DNA from: Blastomyces gilchristii SLH14081
Lineage: Eukaryota; Ascomycota; Eurotiomycetes; Onygenales; Ajellomycetaceae
DNA length: 37,809 bases
Reading direction: 5' to 3'
Assembly: GCF_000003855.2 (NCBI RefSeq)
Contig: NW_003101669.1
Span: 16,016 to 53,824, forward strand
Part shown: positions 20,477 through 31,695 of the stretch, piece after piece
Numbering within the stretch: position 1 is the stretch's first letter
How the letters are laid out: the number at the start of each line of letters is the position of its first letter
Program-made: the position numbers and the translations under genes
Notes under the pieces: generated by a model
Told to the model about the DNA's origin: nothing
Seen by the model: only the letters and a program-made list of their open reading frames with translations
Databases searched by the model: none

Positions 20477-22027
20477 AACTACACTGACAGAAGTCAAGAG
20501 AAGCTCAGACTGAAACTATTAACATAAAACAATGAAAAAGAAGATTAAGATATTTGAATAGAAGAAGATATATATTATTATTGAGAAGATCTCAGAAATG
20601 AATATTCTTACAGATAAATGAGTATATAATTGAAAATTTAATAATAAGAGAGAAATTATTCACTTTAGAGCTCACTGAGTGATTAGAGAGTTCTTGTAAT
20701 AGCAGAGTATTTATTATACAAGATTGTATACTGCAGTGATATCAGAGTCTACATCTCATAGTCTATTTACTATATGAACTGTCAAAGAATGAAAGGTTAA
20801 ATCAATTGACTATATATTCATGTTTTTGAATAACATACTATCACAGAATAAGATAATATATATGCAACTACTCACAGGTGTTAAGTACAGTAGAGAAGAC
20901 TTAGTGAGACTACTTCATCAGAGTCTATATAAAATGAAGTAAGTTATAAGAGTATAGTATTTTCTCATACAGAGCATCTGACTACATGAGATTCAAGAAT
21001 ATTATCTTATGATGATGAATTTCTATATCACTCTGTTATAAAATCTATCTGACATTGCATGTGATGATTATCAGATAACAGAATCTCAAGAACAGTAATT
21101 AGACTGAGTATTAAGAGAGATTGCAAAGAGATTTGAGACAAAGAATGTTGAAGAGACTAAGTTATATCTTGAAATAAAGATTAAATATCAGAGAAATAAT
21201 AATGTAGCAGTTACACAGAGCTGTTATATTGAGAAGATTCTTGAAGATTTAAGCATGAATAAGATGAATTCTGCAGAGACCTTAATAATGACAGATATAT
21301 AACTGAAATTTTCACCTGATAAGAATGATGAATTGAATGATAACTTTATAGCTACAAGATATCATTAAGAATTGAAATTATTGTAATATTTAATCTCAAG
21401 CAGCTGATCAGACCTGGCATTTGTGATTAACTATCTCTTGCATTTTAACTTATGTTTATAAAAAGGATGTTGAGCAGTGTTGAAGTATGTCCTACATTAT
21501 GTCAAGAAGATGAAAAATCATAGCATATTATACAGAAAGAAGATTGATAATAAGAGTCTGAGTTCTGTGACATACTGTGATTTCAACTGAGCAGAAACAG
21601 ATTCTCAATACAAATCAACTACTGACTATATTACATTAATTAATGAGTCATCAATCTCACAACAGTCATAGAGACAGACATCTATTGCTAAATAAATCAC
21701 AGAAGCTGAGTATATTGCAGCTAGTAAGACAGCTTATGAGATAGTCTGGTTAAATGATATGTTATATACTCTAAGTTGATAAATGATGAAAAAGTGAAAA
21801 TATACTCAGAACTATAAGTTAATAATAAGAGAGCAATCAATCTAGAANNNNNNNNNNNNNNNNNNNNNNNNNNNNNNNNNNNNNNNNNNNNNNNNNNNNN
21901 NNNNNNNNNNNNNNNNNNNNNNNNNNNNNNNNNNNNNNNNNNNNNNNCTCATCAGTTACTGACAAAGCCTGTGTTTAAAGATTTTATTAAAAGAGTTGAC
22001 ATTCAGGAAATTGATAAGAAGAAATAA
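20477..22027 (+). pseudogene. A1 reverse transcriptase and RNase H remnant
   Basis: Continuation of A1 pol. The reverse transcriptase motif position reads CDDYQITESQEQ near 21061, keeping DD but with Cys for Val. Downstream, NVAVTQSCYIEKILEDLSMN and the RNase H segment TYCDFN, TDYITLINESSISQQS and ITEAEYIAASKTAYEIVWL are readable. Stops are frequent. Part of RNase H is replaced by the N gap. Confidence 0.75.
21848..21947. other. Assembly gap of 100 Ns
   Basis: Exactly 100 N. Aligning flanks to A2 (about 22742-22867) predicts roughly 125 bp of A1 pol end in the gap. Confidence 0.95.
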
Positions 22028-22220
22028 TTAAATGATAATGATAATACAGTGAATCAATGAATTTTGCATATATTTCTTGATTTTTATAGTTATTGCTGTA
22101 CAGACATCTTTTCTAATAAGAAAATCAAAATCTGATTGATGTAATTAATTATTACTGCATTTTTGAAAGATTTGAGAATGAGAGAGGCTCTGAGTGACAG
22201 CTTATAGATCACAGTATAGC
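22028..22220 (+). other. A1 3' non-coding region
   Basis: About 190 bp between the pol stop and the LTR, matching the reverse complement of A2 22468-22660. No frame. Confidence 0.6.
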
Positions 22221-22229
22221 AAGAGAAGA
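22221..22229 (+). promoter_or_regulatory. A1 polypurine tract
   Basis: AAGAGAAGA abuts the 3' LTR; A2 has the same tract in mirror position (22459-22467). Confidence 0.6.
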
Positions 22230-22341
22230 TGTTAATAATTACTACATCTACTCTAGTCATATGTCATCTCAATCTATTCATTTAGTGTAACTCATGTAGA
22301 TAGATTACACACACACAATATAACAATATTATTCTTCAAGA
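22230..22341 (+). repeat. A1 3' LTR
   Basis: 112 bp, TGTTAATAATTAC to TTCTTCAAGA; the left arm of the tail-to-tail palindrome. Confidence 0.85.
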
Positions 22342-22346
22342 ATACA
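22342..22346. repeat. ATACA spacer at the centre of the A1/A2 palindrome
   Basis: Five bases separate the two 3' LTRs. ATACA is the reverse complement of the TGTAT found at the other junctions. Confidence 0.7.
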
Positions 22347-22458
22347 TCTTGAAGAATAATGTTATTATGTTATGTATGTGTAATCTATCTACGCAAGTTA
22401 CACTAAATGAATAGATTGAGATGACATATGACTAGAGTAGGTATAGTAATTATCAACA
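22347..22458 (-). repeat. A2 3' LTR
   Basis: 112 bp; the right arm of the palindrome, with TGTTGATAATTAC as its minus-strand start at 22458. Confidence 0.85.
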
Positions 22459-24014
22459 TCTTCTCTTGCTATACTGTGATCTATAAGCTGTCACTCAGAG
22501 CCTTCTTCATTCTCAAATCTTTTAAAAACATAATAATAATTAATTATATTAATCAGATTCTGATTTTCTTATTAGATAAGATATCTGTACAGTAATAACT
22601 ATAAAAATTAATAAATATATGTAAAGTTCATTAATTCACTGTATTATTATTATTATTCAATTATTTCTTCTTCTTAACTTTCTGAATGTCATTTCTTTTG
22701 ATAAAATCTTCAAATACAAGCTTTGTCAGTGACTTAGTGAGCTCATCAGCTATATTCACTGTAGAACTAATATATTTTATCATGATTTTCTCTTTTTCAA
22801 TTAAATTGTAGAGAATATAATATCTAATCTCAACATAATATAACTCTTATGTTAAGAATTCCTCTTTTGCTAGATTAATTACTCTCTTATTATTAACTTA
22901 TAGATGCAAGTATATTTTCACTTTTTCATCATTTATTAACTCAGTGTTATATATAATATATTATTCAATCAGATTCTCTTATAAGCTATCTCAGTGACTG
23001 TAATATACTCAGCTTCTGTGATTAATTTAGTGATAGATATCTGTCTCTCTAACTATCATGAGATCAGTGACTTATTAATCAATATAATATAGCTAACAGC
23101 TTCTTTGTATGGAGAATTCACCTCTGCTCAGTCTGAATGATAGTATGTTATAGAACTCAGATCATCTTCTATCTTCTTCTTATACAATATACTATAGTTT
23201 TTCATCTTCTTAATATAGTGTAGAACATGCTTCATCACTGCTCAACATGCCTTGTATAAATGTAAGTTAAAATATGAGAGATAGTTGACTATGAATACTA
23301 GATCTGATCAGCTGCTTAAGACTAAATATTGCAATAATCTTAATTCTTGATAATATCTCATAGCTGTAAAGTTATTATTCAATTCCTCTCTCTTATCAGA
23401 TAAGAATTTCAGTTATATATTAGCTATCATTGAGATATCAGCTGAATTTATCTTATTTATACTGAAATCTTCAAGAATCTTCTCAATATAATAACTCTGT
23501 GTAACTGCTAGATTATTATTTCTCTGATATTTAATCTTCATTTTAAGATATAATTTAATCTCTTTGACATTCTTTATCTCAAATCTCTTTACAATCTCTC
23601 TTAATACTAAGTTCAATTGCTGTTCTTGAGATCTTATCATCTGATAATTATTGATATACAATATCAGATAGATCTTATAAATAGAGTGATATAGAAATTC
23701 ACTGTTATAAAATAATATCTTGAATTTCAATATAATGAGATATTCTGTTACTAGAAAATACTATACTCTTATAACTTACTTCATTTCATATAGACTCTGA
23801 CAGAGTAATCTCATCAAGCTTTCTCTGTCATACTTAATATCTGTAAGTAGTTGTATATGGATCATCTCATTCTGAGATAATATATCATTCAAAAATGCAG
23901 ATATATAGTCAATCAATTTAATCTGTCATTTTTTAAAAGTTAATATAGTGAATAGACTGTATGATGTAAACTCTGATATCACTGCAGTATACAATCTTAT
24001 ATAGTGAATACTCT

Positions 24015-24022
24015 GCTGTTAC
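24015..24022. repeat. 8-bp TSD of MITE copy 1, left
   Basis: GCTGTTAC, matched by GCTGTTGC at 24520-24527 (one transition). A1 has a single copy of this word at the empty site. Confidence 0.75.
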
Positions 24023-24519
24023 TAGACTGACTGTGTAATCGTGTCTGAGACCAGAATCAGATTTTTTGATAGTCTCATTATCAATTCAACTAATTTCATT
24101 ACATGGTTTTAATATTAGATAGTAGTCTCATACTGTCTTAGTGAAACTTACTGTCTACTCTTATCACATTTTTCAAATGAGATCATGATTTTCACTTCTC
24201 AATTTAAATTATTTTTATTGCTTTAAATGACTTTAAATCTTATTTGAGTTTTACTAAAAAGTCTTACTTTTTAAAAAATTCAAAATAGTTTAAAAAAAAC
24301 CTTAAAAATAGTAACTTTATGCCAAGAATGAGACTAAATGAAATTAAATGAGATCACTTTCTCATTTTTTTCAAGTTATGGTTTCATTTCAAGATCTAAT
24401 ATATAGTCACTTTGCATGTTTTTTTAATGACTAGTCCCAGCGGGATTCACATCAAGAAATGTATGAGACCAGATCAAATGAGATCAAACGTGAAATTCAT
24501 GATTTTGGCGGTCAGTTTA
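24023..24519 (+). mobile_element. hAT-like MITE, copy 1 (in A2)
   Basis: 497 bp, with terminal inverted repeats (TAGACTGACTG start, the reverse complement of the end begins TAAACTGACCG) and an 8-bp target duplication, the hAT signature. No coding capacity. Same strand and same ends as copy 2. Internal landmarks are CTAGTCCCAGCGGGAT and a homopolymer-rich middle. Moved by a transposase encoded elsewhere. Confidence 0.78.
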
Positions 24520-24527
24520 GCTGTTGC
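24520..24527. repeat. 8-bp TSD of MITE copy 1, right
   Basis: GCTGTTGC; partner of 24015-24022. Confidence 0.75.
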
Positions 24528-27500
24528 AAGAAGTCTCTAATTACTTAGCAAGCTCTAAAATAAATGATTTCTCTCTTATTATTGAATTTCTGATTATATA
24601 CTTATTTATCTATAAAAATATTCATTTTCAGAATCTTCTTAATAATAATATATATCTTCTTCTATTTAAATATCTTAATCTGCTTTTTCATTGTCTTATA
24701 TCAATAGTCTCAGTCTGAGCTTCTCTTAACTTTCATCAGTATAGTTGATCAGTCTGTTAGAATACTTAGAACAAAATCATTCTTATTAACAGAGTCTTCA
24801 GACTCTTTATTCATGACAAGCTGTGTCTTATTATCTAGAAAATAGATTGAATTAATTACACTCTTTAAGTTCTCATTGATAATTATCTTCAAAACATCTG
24901 ACTTTTTCTTTATAAGTCTTCTTAGAAGACAGTGTTGTCATGTCTCTCTGACATTCAGAATATTCAATTCATTAGACAATTCATTCAATTCTCTCACTGT
25001 ATTTACAGATGTATTTACACTCATGTCAAGAGCTTTATTAAATATGATATTTTATGCAATCTCAAGACAGTGTGTAACAGAATCTCACAAACAATATTAA
25101 TGTAATTCTTGATATTTATTCAGCTCTCATTTCTTGCTGTCAGTTCTATTCTTAAGCTTATTCAACACTTTTAAATTCTTCTTATAGATCTTGCACCCTC
25201 ATCTCTGTATTCAATGAACAGAAGATCGCACCTCAGTTCAAGCTTTAAAAGATGTAAGTAGTGTTTCTTTCTTACATTTAAATATCTTTATTAATGTTAA
25301 GAATGTGTTGATCATTATAATCATGACTTATATTACTTCATCTCAAAGTTCTCTTTCTAATTCACTATTAAATAGTAAACTTCATATCTTTTCTATAACT
25401 ATTCAATTCATACATTCTACTGAGCTATTTAATTATAATATATCAGATGTACTTGTTTCATATACTATTTCTTTACTCTGATAGTTGATCTTAAGTTCTT
25501 GACTTTTAAACTCTTCTTCATCATCTCAGTGCAGAGTCTTAACTCAATATTATATAGTTATTTTAATATCTGTGATAAAATTTATTAATCTTATAGTACA
25601 TTCTCTGTTTCTTATTATAAGAATCACTCATCTATAACAGGTTACATTATCTATTATACTTAATCAATAACTTGCACTCTCTCTTGTGGGTGTGTCATTC
25701 TTATTAAAAAGTGTTTTTTCATTCTCTGCCAGATCAATGATGAATCTTATTACTGACTCAACAGCTTATATTATAGATGTGAAGATTGAATATGTTATTT
25801 TTATCTGAACACAAACTTTGTAGAATGATAAAGCTCTATCACTTTTTATTCTCATTTCTAGATATGAATCTGCTGTTATTCTTACAATATCTGCAGAATT
25901 CAGATATTCTAACTTTTAATATTATTATATTATTATAAGTTCTGTAATCTTTGTATTATTTCTGTTAGATAGTATCAATATTATGTCATCTTTCACTTAT
26001 AATGTATTCACAGGTTCAAAATTATTATTAAGTATAGTGAACTGAATTAAGTCTCTGTATGTAACTGGTCTTTTCATCTCATAGATATCATTCTCATTTA
26101 ATCTTGCTATAAATAAGAACATGTAGTTGAGAGACATATTTAACATTGCATGATTATTCTTATATATCAACTGCTTGTAGATATAACTCTGATATATAAG
26201 CTTATTCATACTCATGAAATTCACTTCTAACTTCAGAATATACTAGATATCATTTAACAGTATATCTATTTCTTTCACTGAAATCTTTGTATCTTTCATA
26301 GCTGTAGCAGAGATCATCATTTCATCTGTCATTTCTAACATCACTTTCATCTTCTGAGATTTTATCATAATAAGATCTCTGTAAGGTGTGATATGAGCAT
26401 CTGATTCAGAGTCTAGAATTCAGATATCTTTTCCTGTCTAGTCACTCATATAGGTCTTTTTCCTGATGTAAAATACTTGCTCTATAATATTATGACCAGA
26501 AGCAGTATCTGTATTCTTCACATTCTTGTCTTTATTCTTGTTTCTATTGCTATTAAAGTTTAAAGAATGTTTCTCAGAGTATTTATTTCAACAGTCAGTC
26601 TGAATATGATTAATCTTTTGATAATGATAGCAGGTGCTTGTGTCATTATCTCTATGTTCAGGTTTGAATTCAGTGTTCTTGTTCTTGTCATTGTCTTTCT
26701 CTTTGTTCTTGTCTTTCTTATGCTTATCTTGTGCATTGTTGGTAGAATTTCTAGACATATCAGTATTTACTTCATTCACAGGAGAGAGCTGCAAAAGACT
26801 ATCACAGTACAGACTTATAAAATCATTCTCTAAGATTTAAGTATTATTCTTGTCAATTTGATAGATTCAATTTCTTATAAATAAGGCTCAATCTCTGTTG
26901 ACTTCTATAAGCAGTCTGTTAAAAAACATGACATTCAGAATCTCATATTCTAGATATATATAGTCAGTTCTTATGATAATTAATTGTTCAATGAAAGCTC
27001 TGTTAGATTCTTTGCTTTTGAAGATTATTTTAATAAGCTCTTTAAATAAACAAGTTCTGTATACAGCAGGTCTCTTAGAAAAGGTATTCTCTATAATAGT
27101 TTATAGAGTATAAGCTGATAATTTGAACTTCTTAAGTATAGTGAAATAAGTCTTGTTCAGCAGAACAATTACAGATCCTATATAATTGTATAATCAAAGA
27201 TTATATTATTTTCAGAAATGTTGCATGTTTATAGTAGCATTCTTATCAAGATTATTATCTTTCAGAATATTATCAGTTCTAGACTATTCTGCAGTTAAAA
27301 GAATTTCCTCTTTTTATATTAAGTAGTTAATGAATTTAGTGAGAACTATTAATCTTTTGATAAGTCTTACTTAACTTCTGAATTTTTCAAGAACTTTTAT
27401 TATAACAGATGTCTTTTCTTTCTACTGAAGATATTCTGTCAGATCTGTTCTCATCTCATCACTTACAAGAGTCTCATTTCTACTGGTCTTCATTCACTCA

Positions 27501-27927
27501 ACCTTATACTGAGGTCTTGCAATTTCAAGTCTCATTCAAGTCTTCTCACTCACTGACCTATTATTATTTTAATCACTTGAGCTCTCTGCATTGTCTGACA
27601 TCTGACTGATACTTTCAACTGAGTCTTTGTATTCATTGAACTTGTCAGACTGTTTCTCTGCAATGATTTTATCCGGCTCAAATGCCTCAGAAGCCGCCTT
27701 TCAATTTGTTATTAATATTAGCAGTGATCTGTGATCTTGCATTTACTACTCTGATATTTTCTCATTTCTCTGTTTTGAAGATATGTATTCTTTTATTAAG
27801 TCAGACATCTCTTCAGATCTTAGATTAATCATGAGTTCAATCACTTAATAAATTATCTAGACACGCTTGTAATGATGTGTGAAGATGTCAATTGCACATT
27901 ATTATAATTATTTATTAGCTTGCAAAA

Positions 27928-27940
27928 GAGCTTCATAATC
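27928..27940 (-). promoter_or_regulatory. A2 primer-binding site
   Basis: GATTATGAAGCTC on the minus strand follows the LTR; the A1 form with one G-to-A change. Confidence 0.5.
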
Positions 27941-28052
27941 TCTTGAAGAATAATATTATTGTATTATATATATGTAGTCTATCTACGCGAGTTACACTAA
28001 ATGAATAGGTTGAGGTGGAATGTGACTAGAGTAGATGTAGTAATCATCAATA
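27941..28052 (-). repeat. A2 5' LTR
   Basis: 112 bp. Its minus-strand start reads TATTGATGATTAC, the TG end having decayed to TA. Confidence 0.85.
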
Positions 28053-28057
28053 TATAT
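28053..28057. repeat. TATAT spacer between A2 and B3
   Basis: Identical to the right flank of B3 (33659-33663), so it is the B3 TSD. It is one G-to-A transition from TGTAT. Confidence 0.7.
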
Positions 28058-28154
28058 TGTTAATAATTACTACATCTACTCTAATCACATGTCACTCAAC
28101 TTATATATAGTTTCACCTTAAATAGATTACAGATGATAACATTATTCTCTAACA
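28058..28154 (+). repeat. B3 5' LTR
   Basis: 97 bp, TGTTAATAATTAC to TCTCTAACA. Confidence 0.85.
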
Positions 28155-28167
28155 GATTATAAAGCTC
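28155..28167 (+). promoter_or_regulatory. B3 primer-binding site
   Basis: GATTATAAAGCTC abuts the LTR; same site as in B0 and family A. Confidence 0.5.
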
Positions 28168-31100
28168 TTCTATGAATAATCACTGATAATACATTAATTA
28201 CATCTTCACATATCATTGAATGTGTCTAGATGTCTCTTTAAATCTATGATTAGTTTAAGATCTGATAGAACATCAGATTTGATAAAGAAATATATATTAA
28301 TATATAAAAAACAGAATTCAGAAGCCCTGAAAGCATCAGAAATATAACAGAGAATAACAGTCAGCTTAATAATATCTATAATAAATAAATTTAATAATAA
28401 TTTTGAAGATCTGATTGTTTTATACATTATCAGAATGTTAAATTATAAGAATAGTTTATATAAATGTAATTTAACTTCTGTGAGTGAGATGACTTATATA
28501 AAGTTGAAGATAATAAAACTTCAACATGAAATTGAATAAATGAAAACTAGTAGAGTGAGTGAGACTCTGATTAATAGTAATAACACTATCAGTGCAGATC
28601 CGATATAGTTTCTATAGAAACAAGAAAGAACATCTATACTAATGAAGATTTTAAGAGAATTTCAAGATCAGATTAAACACATCAGAAAACCAGTTACTCT
28701 TACAGACTCTGAGAACTATTTAATATAAAAGAAAGAGATCTTACTGACTGTGAAGCAATTCTGTATAGTTAATATTATTGATAAAAAGCAAATCAGTTCT
28801 ATGAAGAATGTGAGTAATAATATATAATGATTTTGAGAAGAATATAACATATAACTGTACAATTATATATAATTCATAATTACTTCACAGATGAAATCTT
28901 ATTTTATAGTACTGAAGAAATCTGAGCTGTCTGCTTATACTTTATAAAAAGTTATAGAGAAAAATTTTACTGAAAGACCTGCTATTAGAAGAATAAGATT
29001 ATATAGAGAAATTATAACTCTGTCTGTTAAGATTAAGAACTCTGATTATATCTTTATTAAATATTTAATTATTATACAGACTGAATATATCTGTCTGAAA
29101 TTTAAGACTGAGAACTATATGTTTTTTAACTGCTTACTCACTGAAGTGAGTGAGAAATAAGCATCATTCATTAGAAACTGAATGAATTAGATTGATAAGA
29201 ATAATAGTCAATCTCTTAAAGCTGACTTTATAAGTCTTTATTAAGATATTTTATCACATCTCTCTGCAATGAGAGAAGTTCTAAAGAATATGATAATAAA
29301 TACAACTAATATCATGAAAAGCTCAGATAATGGAAAAAGAAACAATGAGAATACAGACTTCAAATCAGAATATAGAGATAGTGTAATAAGAATCTGCTAT
29401 CACTGTAACAGAGTTGATCATGTTCAGAATAACTGTTGAAAGAAATGTTTTGAGAAATGTTTTATCAATTTTAATACTGCTAGAAAAGATAAAGATAAGA
29501 ATGATAGTAATACTGAAACTGATTCTGTTCACAGTATTATGAAACAAATATTCTGCTTAAGAGATGAGATTTATTCAGATAACATCTTAATAAAGAATAC
29601 TTGAATATTGAACTCTGAATCAGATGCTCATATCACATCTTATAGAGATTTTATTGTGAGAGAAAAGAAGAATGTTCAGTTATCATTGACAATGATAAAT
29701 GAAATCAAAGTCTCTACTATAATAGTTAAGAACACAAGTATATCAGTTGAAGAAATGAATATGATATTGAATGATATTCACTATGCTCTGAATTTGAAAG
29801 TTAATCTTATCAGCCTAGGCAAGCTTGTATGACAAGGCTACACATTTAAGCAATTAATATATGAGAAAAACCATGTTATATTGCTTGTATCTTCTGACAG
29901 AATGTTCTCTTTTACTGTGAGATTAAATGATAGAGATATCTATGAGTTGAAGAAGTCAGTTATATACAGAGATATGATGCATTTTTCTGCATCTGATGAT
30001 AGTTTCATACCTGCAAATTCCATGTGAACAACAGATAGTAATGTGATATTAGCATTATTAGAGAAGAATGACATGAAGATTATGAAACATACAATGATGA
30101 AATAGCATCAGAAACTTGAACATTTCAATTCAACTGATATTATTAAAATAATAGCAGACTTATATCTAGAAATAAGAATTCTTGAATAACAGACTCTACT
30201 GTTTTACAAAGTCTGTGTGCAAGTCAAGATAACATGTTCAATCTTTCAATTTATGACAAGAGTTATCAAGTCAGTGATGAGATTCTTCATTAATCTGATA
30301 GAGAGAGGGAAAACACTCTTTAATGAGAAAGACATACTCTCCAGAAGAGATGTGAGCTATTGATTGATAATTACTGATAATACTACATACTATCAATGAG
30401 TGATTTTAATAATATTAAAAGAGAAATCAACAGCAAAGCTGATGAATGTCATCACAGATATAGAGATAACTATATAATAAAGAGTTGAGACTCTTCATTG
30501 AGATGAAGAAAGAGAATTTATAAGTCAGAATCTTAAGACCTATTATCAGATCACAGAAATCATATATAAGACAATCACTTCTGATATGCTGTAATTTAAT
30601 AGTTCTGTGAAACACACTAATCATATTATTACTGAAAAGACAAGAAGTCTACTATTTAATAGTGACTTGAAAAGAGATCTTTGAGAAGAGCCAATGCAAG
30701 CTGTAATTATAATTATCAATACATTCTCAACATTAATCAAGATAGTTGAATGTATTGATGAGTCTCTGCTTACATCTTTTGAAGCATAGACTGAGGTACA
30801 GCTCTCAATTCACTGAATACATAGATGAGAGTGTAAGGTCTATAAGAAGAATTTAAAAGTGTCTAGCAAACTTGAAAATAGAACAGATAACAGAGAATGA
30901 CAGCTAGTTCATTATCAGAGACTACATCAATATCATCTATAGAATTCTGTAAGACAGTGCCTGGAAATTGTATGAGATGTCATCTTTGATGAGAGTTTTG
31001 ACATAAAATCAACTGAATCTGTCAACACAGTTAAGAAGTCTATTGACTTCTCAGAAGAACTTGATGGTCTGAATATCAATAAACAGTGATAACACTGCCT

Positions 31101-31174
31101 ATTGAGATACCTTGCTAAAGAGAAGTCAGATATTTTGAAGATGATTGTTAATAAGAACCTGGAAATTGCCATTA

Positions 31175-31182
31175 ATTCAGTC
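31175..31182. repeat. 8-bp TSD of MITE copy 2, left
   Basis: ATTCAGTC, repeated exactly at 31688-31695. Confidence 0.88.
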
Positions 31183-31687
31183 TAGACTGACCGTGTGACC
31201 GTGTCTGAGACCAGGACCAGATTTTTTGATAGTTTCATTACCAATTCGACTAATCCCATTACACAGTTTTAACATTAGATAGTAGTTTCATACTGTCTCA
31301 GTGAGACTTACTGTCTACTCTTATCATATTTTTCAAATGAGATCATGATTTCCACTTCTCAATTTAAATTATTTTTATTGCTTTAAATGACTTTAAATCT
31401 TATTTGAGTGTTATCAAAAAGTGTTACTTTTTAAAAAATTAAAAATAGTCTAAAAAAACCTTAAAATGTCTAAAAATAGTAACTTTATGTCAAGAATGAG
31501 ACTAAATAGAATCAAATAAGACCACTTTCTTATTTTTTTCAAGTCATGGTTCTATTTTAAGATCTCATATATAGTCACTTTGCATGTTTTTTTAATAACT
31601 AGTCCCAGCGGGATACATGCCAAGAAATGTATAAAACCAGATCAAATGGGATTAAATGTGAAATTCATGATCCCGGCGGCCAGTCTA
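31183..31687 (+). mobile_element. hAT-like MITE, copy 2 (in B3)
   Basis: 505 bp, TAGACTGACCG to CGGCCAGTCTA, with imperfect 11-bp terminal inverted repeats and an exact 8-bp TSD. It is homologous over its full length to copy 1 but keeps more C and G, so it is younger or less exposed to decay. No ORF. Confidence 0.87.
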
Positions 31688-31695
31688 ATTCAGTC
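31688..31695. repeat. 8-bp TSD of MITE copy 2, right
   Basis: ATTCAGTC; the B3 pol sequence resumes after it. Confidence 0.88.

Larger units (their letters stand above)
8985..22341 (+). mobile_element. Copia element A1, carrying a nested Gypsy element
   Basis: 112-bp LTRs at both ends, a PBS, a single gag-pol frame starting at ATG 9227, and a purine tract before the 3' LTR. Removing the Gypsy insertion and one TSD copy leaves about 5.18 kb, matching A2 (about 5.2 kb) and B3 (about 5.1 kb). The left flank is TGTAT and the right flank ATACA, its reverse complement. It is decayed beyond coding function. A 100-N gap lies near its 3' end. Confidence 0.85.
22661..27808 (-). pseudogene. A2 gag-pol remnant
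   Basis: Runs from ATG at 27808 to a TAA at 22661 on the minus strand. It shows a zinc knuckle CYHYQKINHIQTDC (second Cys to Tyr; frame 26794-26588), a protease/pre-integrase segment (frame 26224-25997 with MNKL), integrase remnants (about 25900-24900), and a reverse transcriptase frame 23730-23413, where the YVDD/YIDD motif reads YINN. RNase H follows to about 22900. Stops throughout. The MITE at 24023-24519 interrupts the reverse transcriptase. Confidence 0.75.
22347..28052 (-). mobile_element. Copia element A2, carrying one MITE
   Basis: The minus-strand sister of A1, with 112-bp LTRs at both ends, tail to tail with A1 and head to head with B3. It carries no Gypsy but has a 497-bp MITE in the reverse transcriptase region. 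Without the MITE and one TSD copy it is about 5.2 kb. Flanks on the plus strand are ATACA (left) and TATAT (right). Confidence 0.85.
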
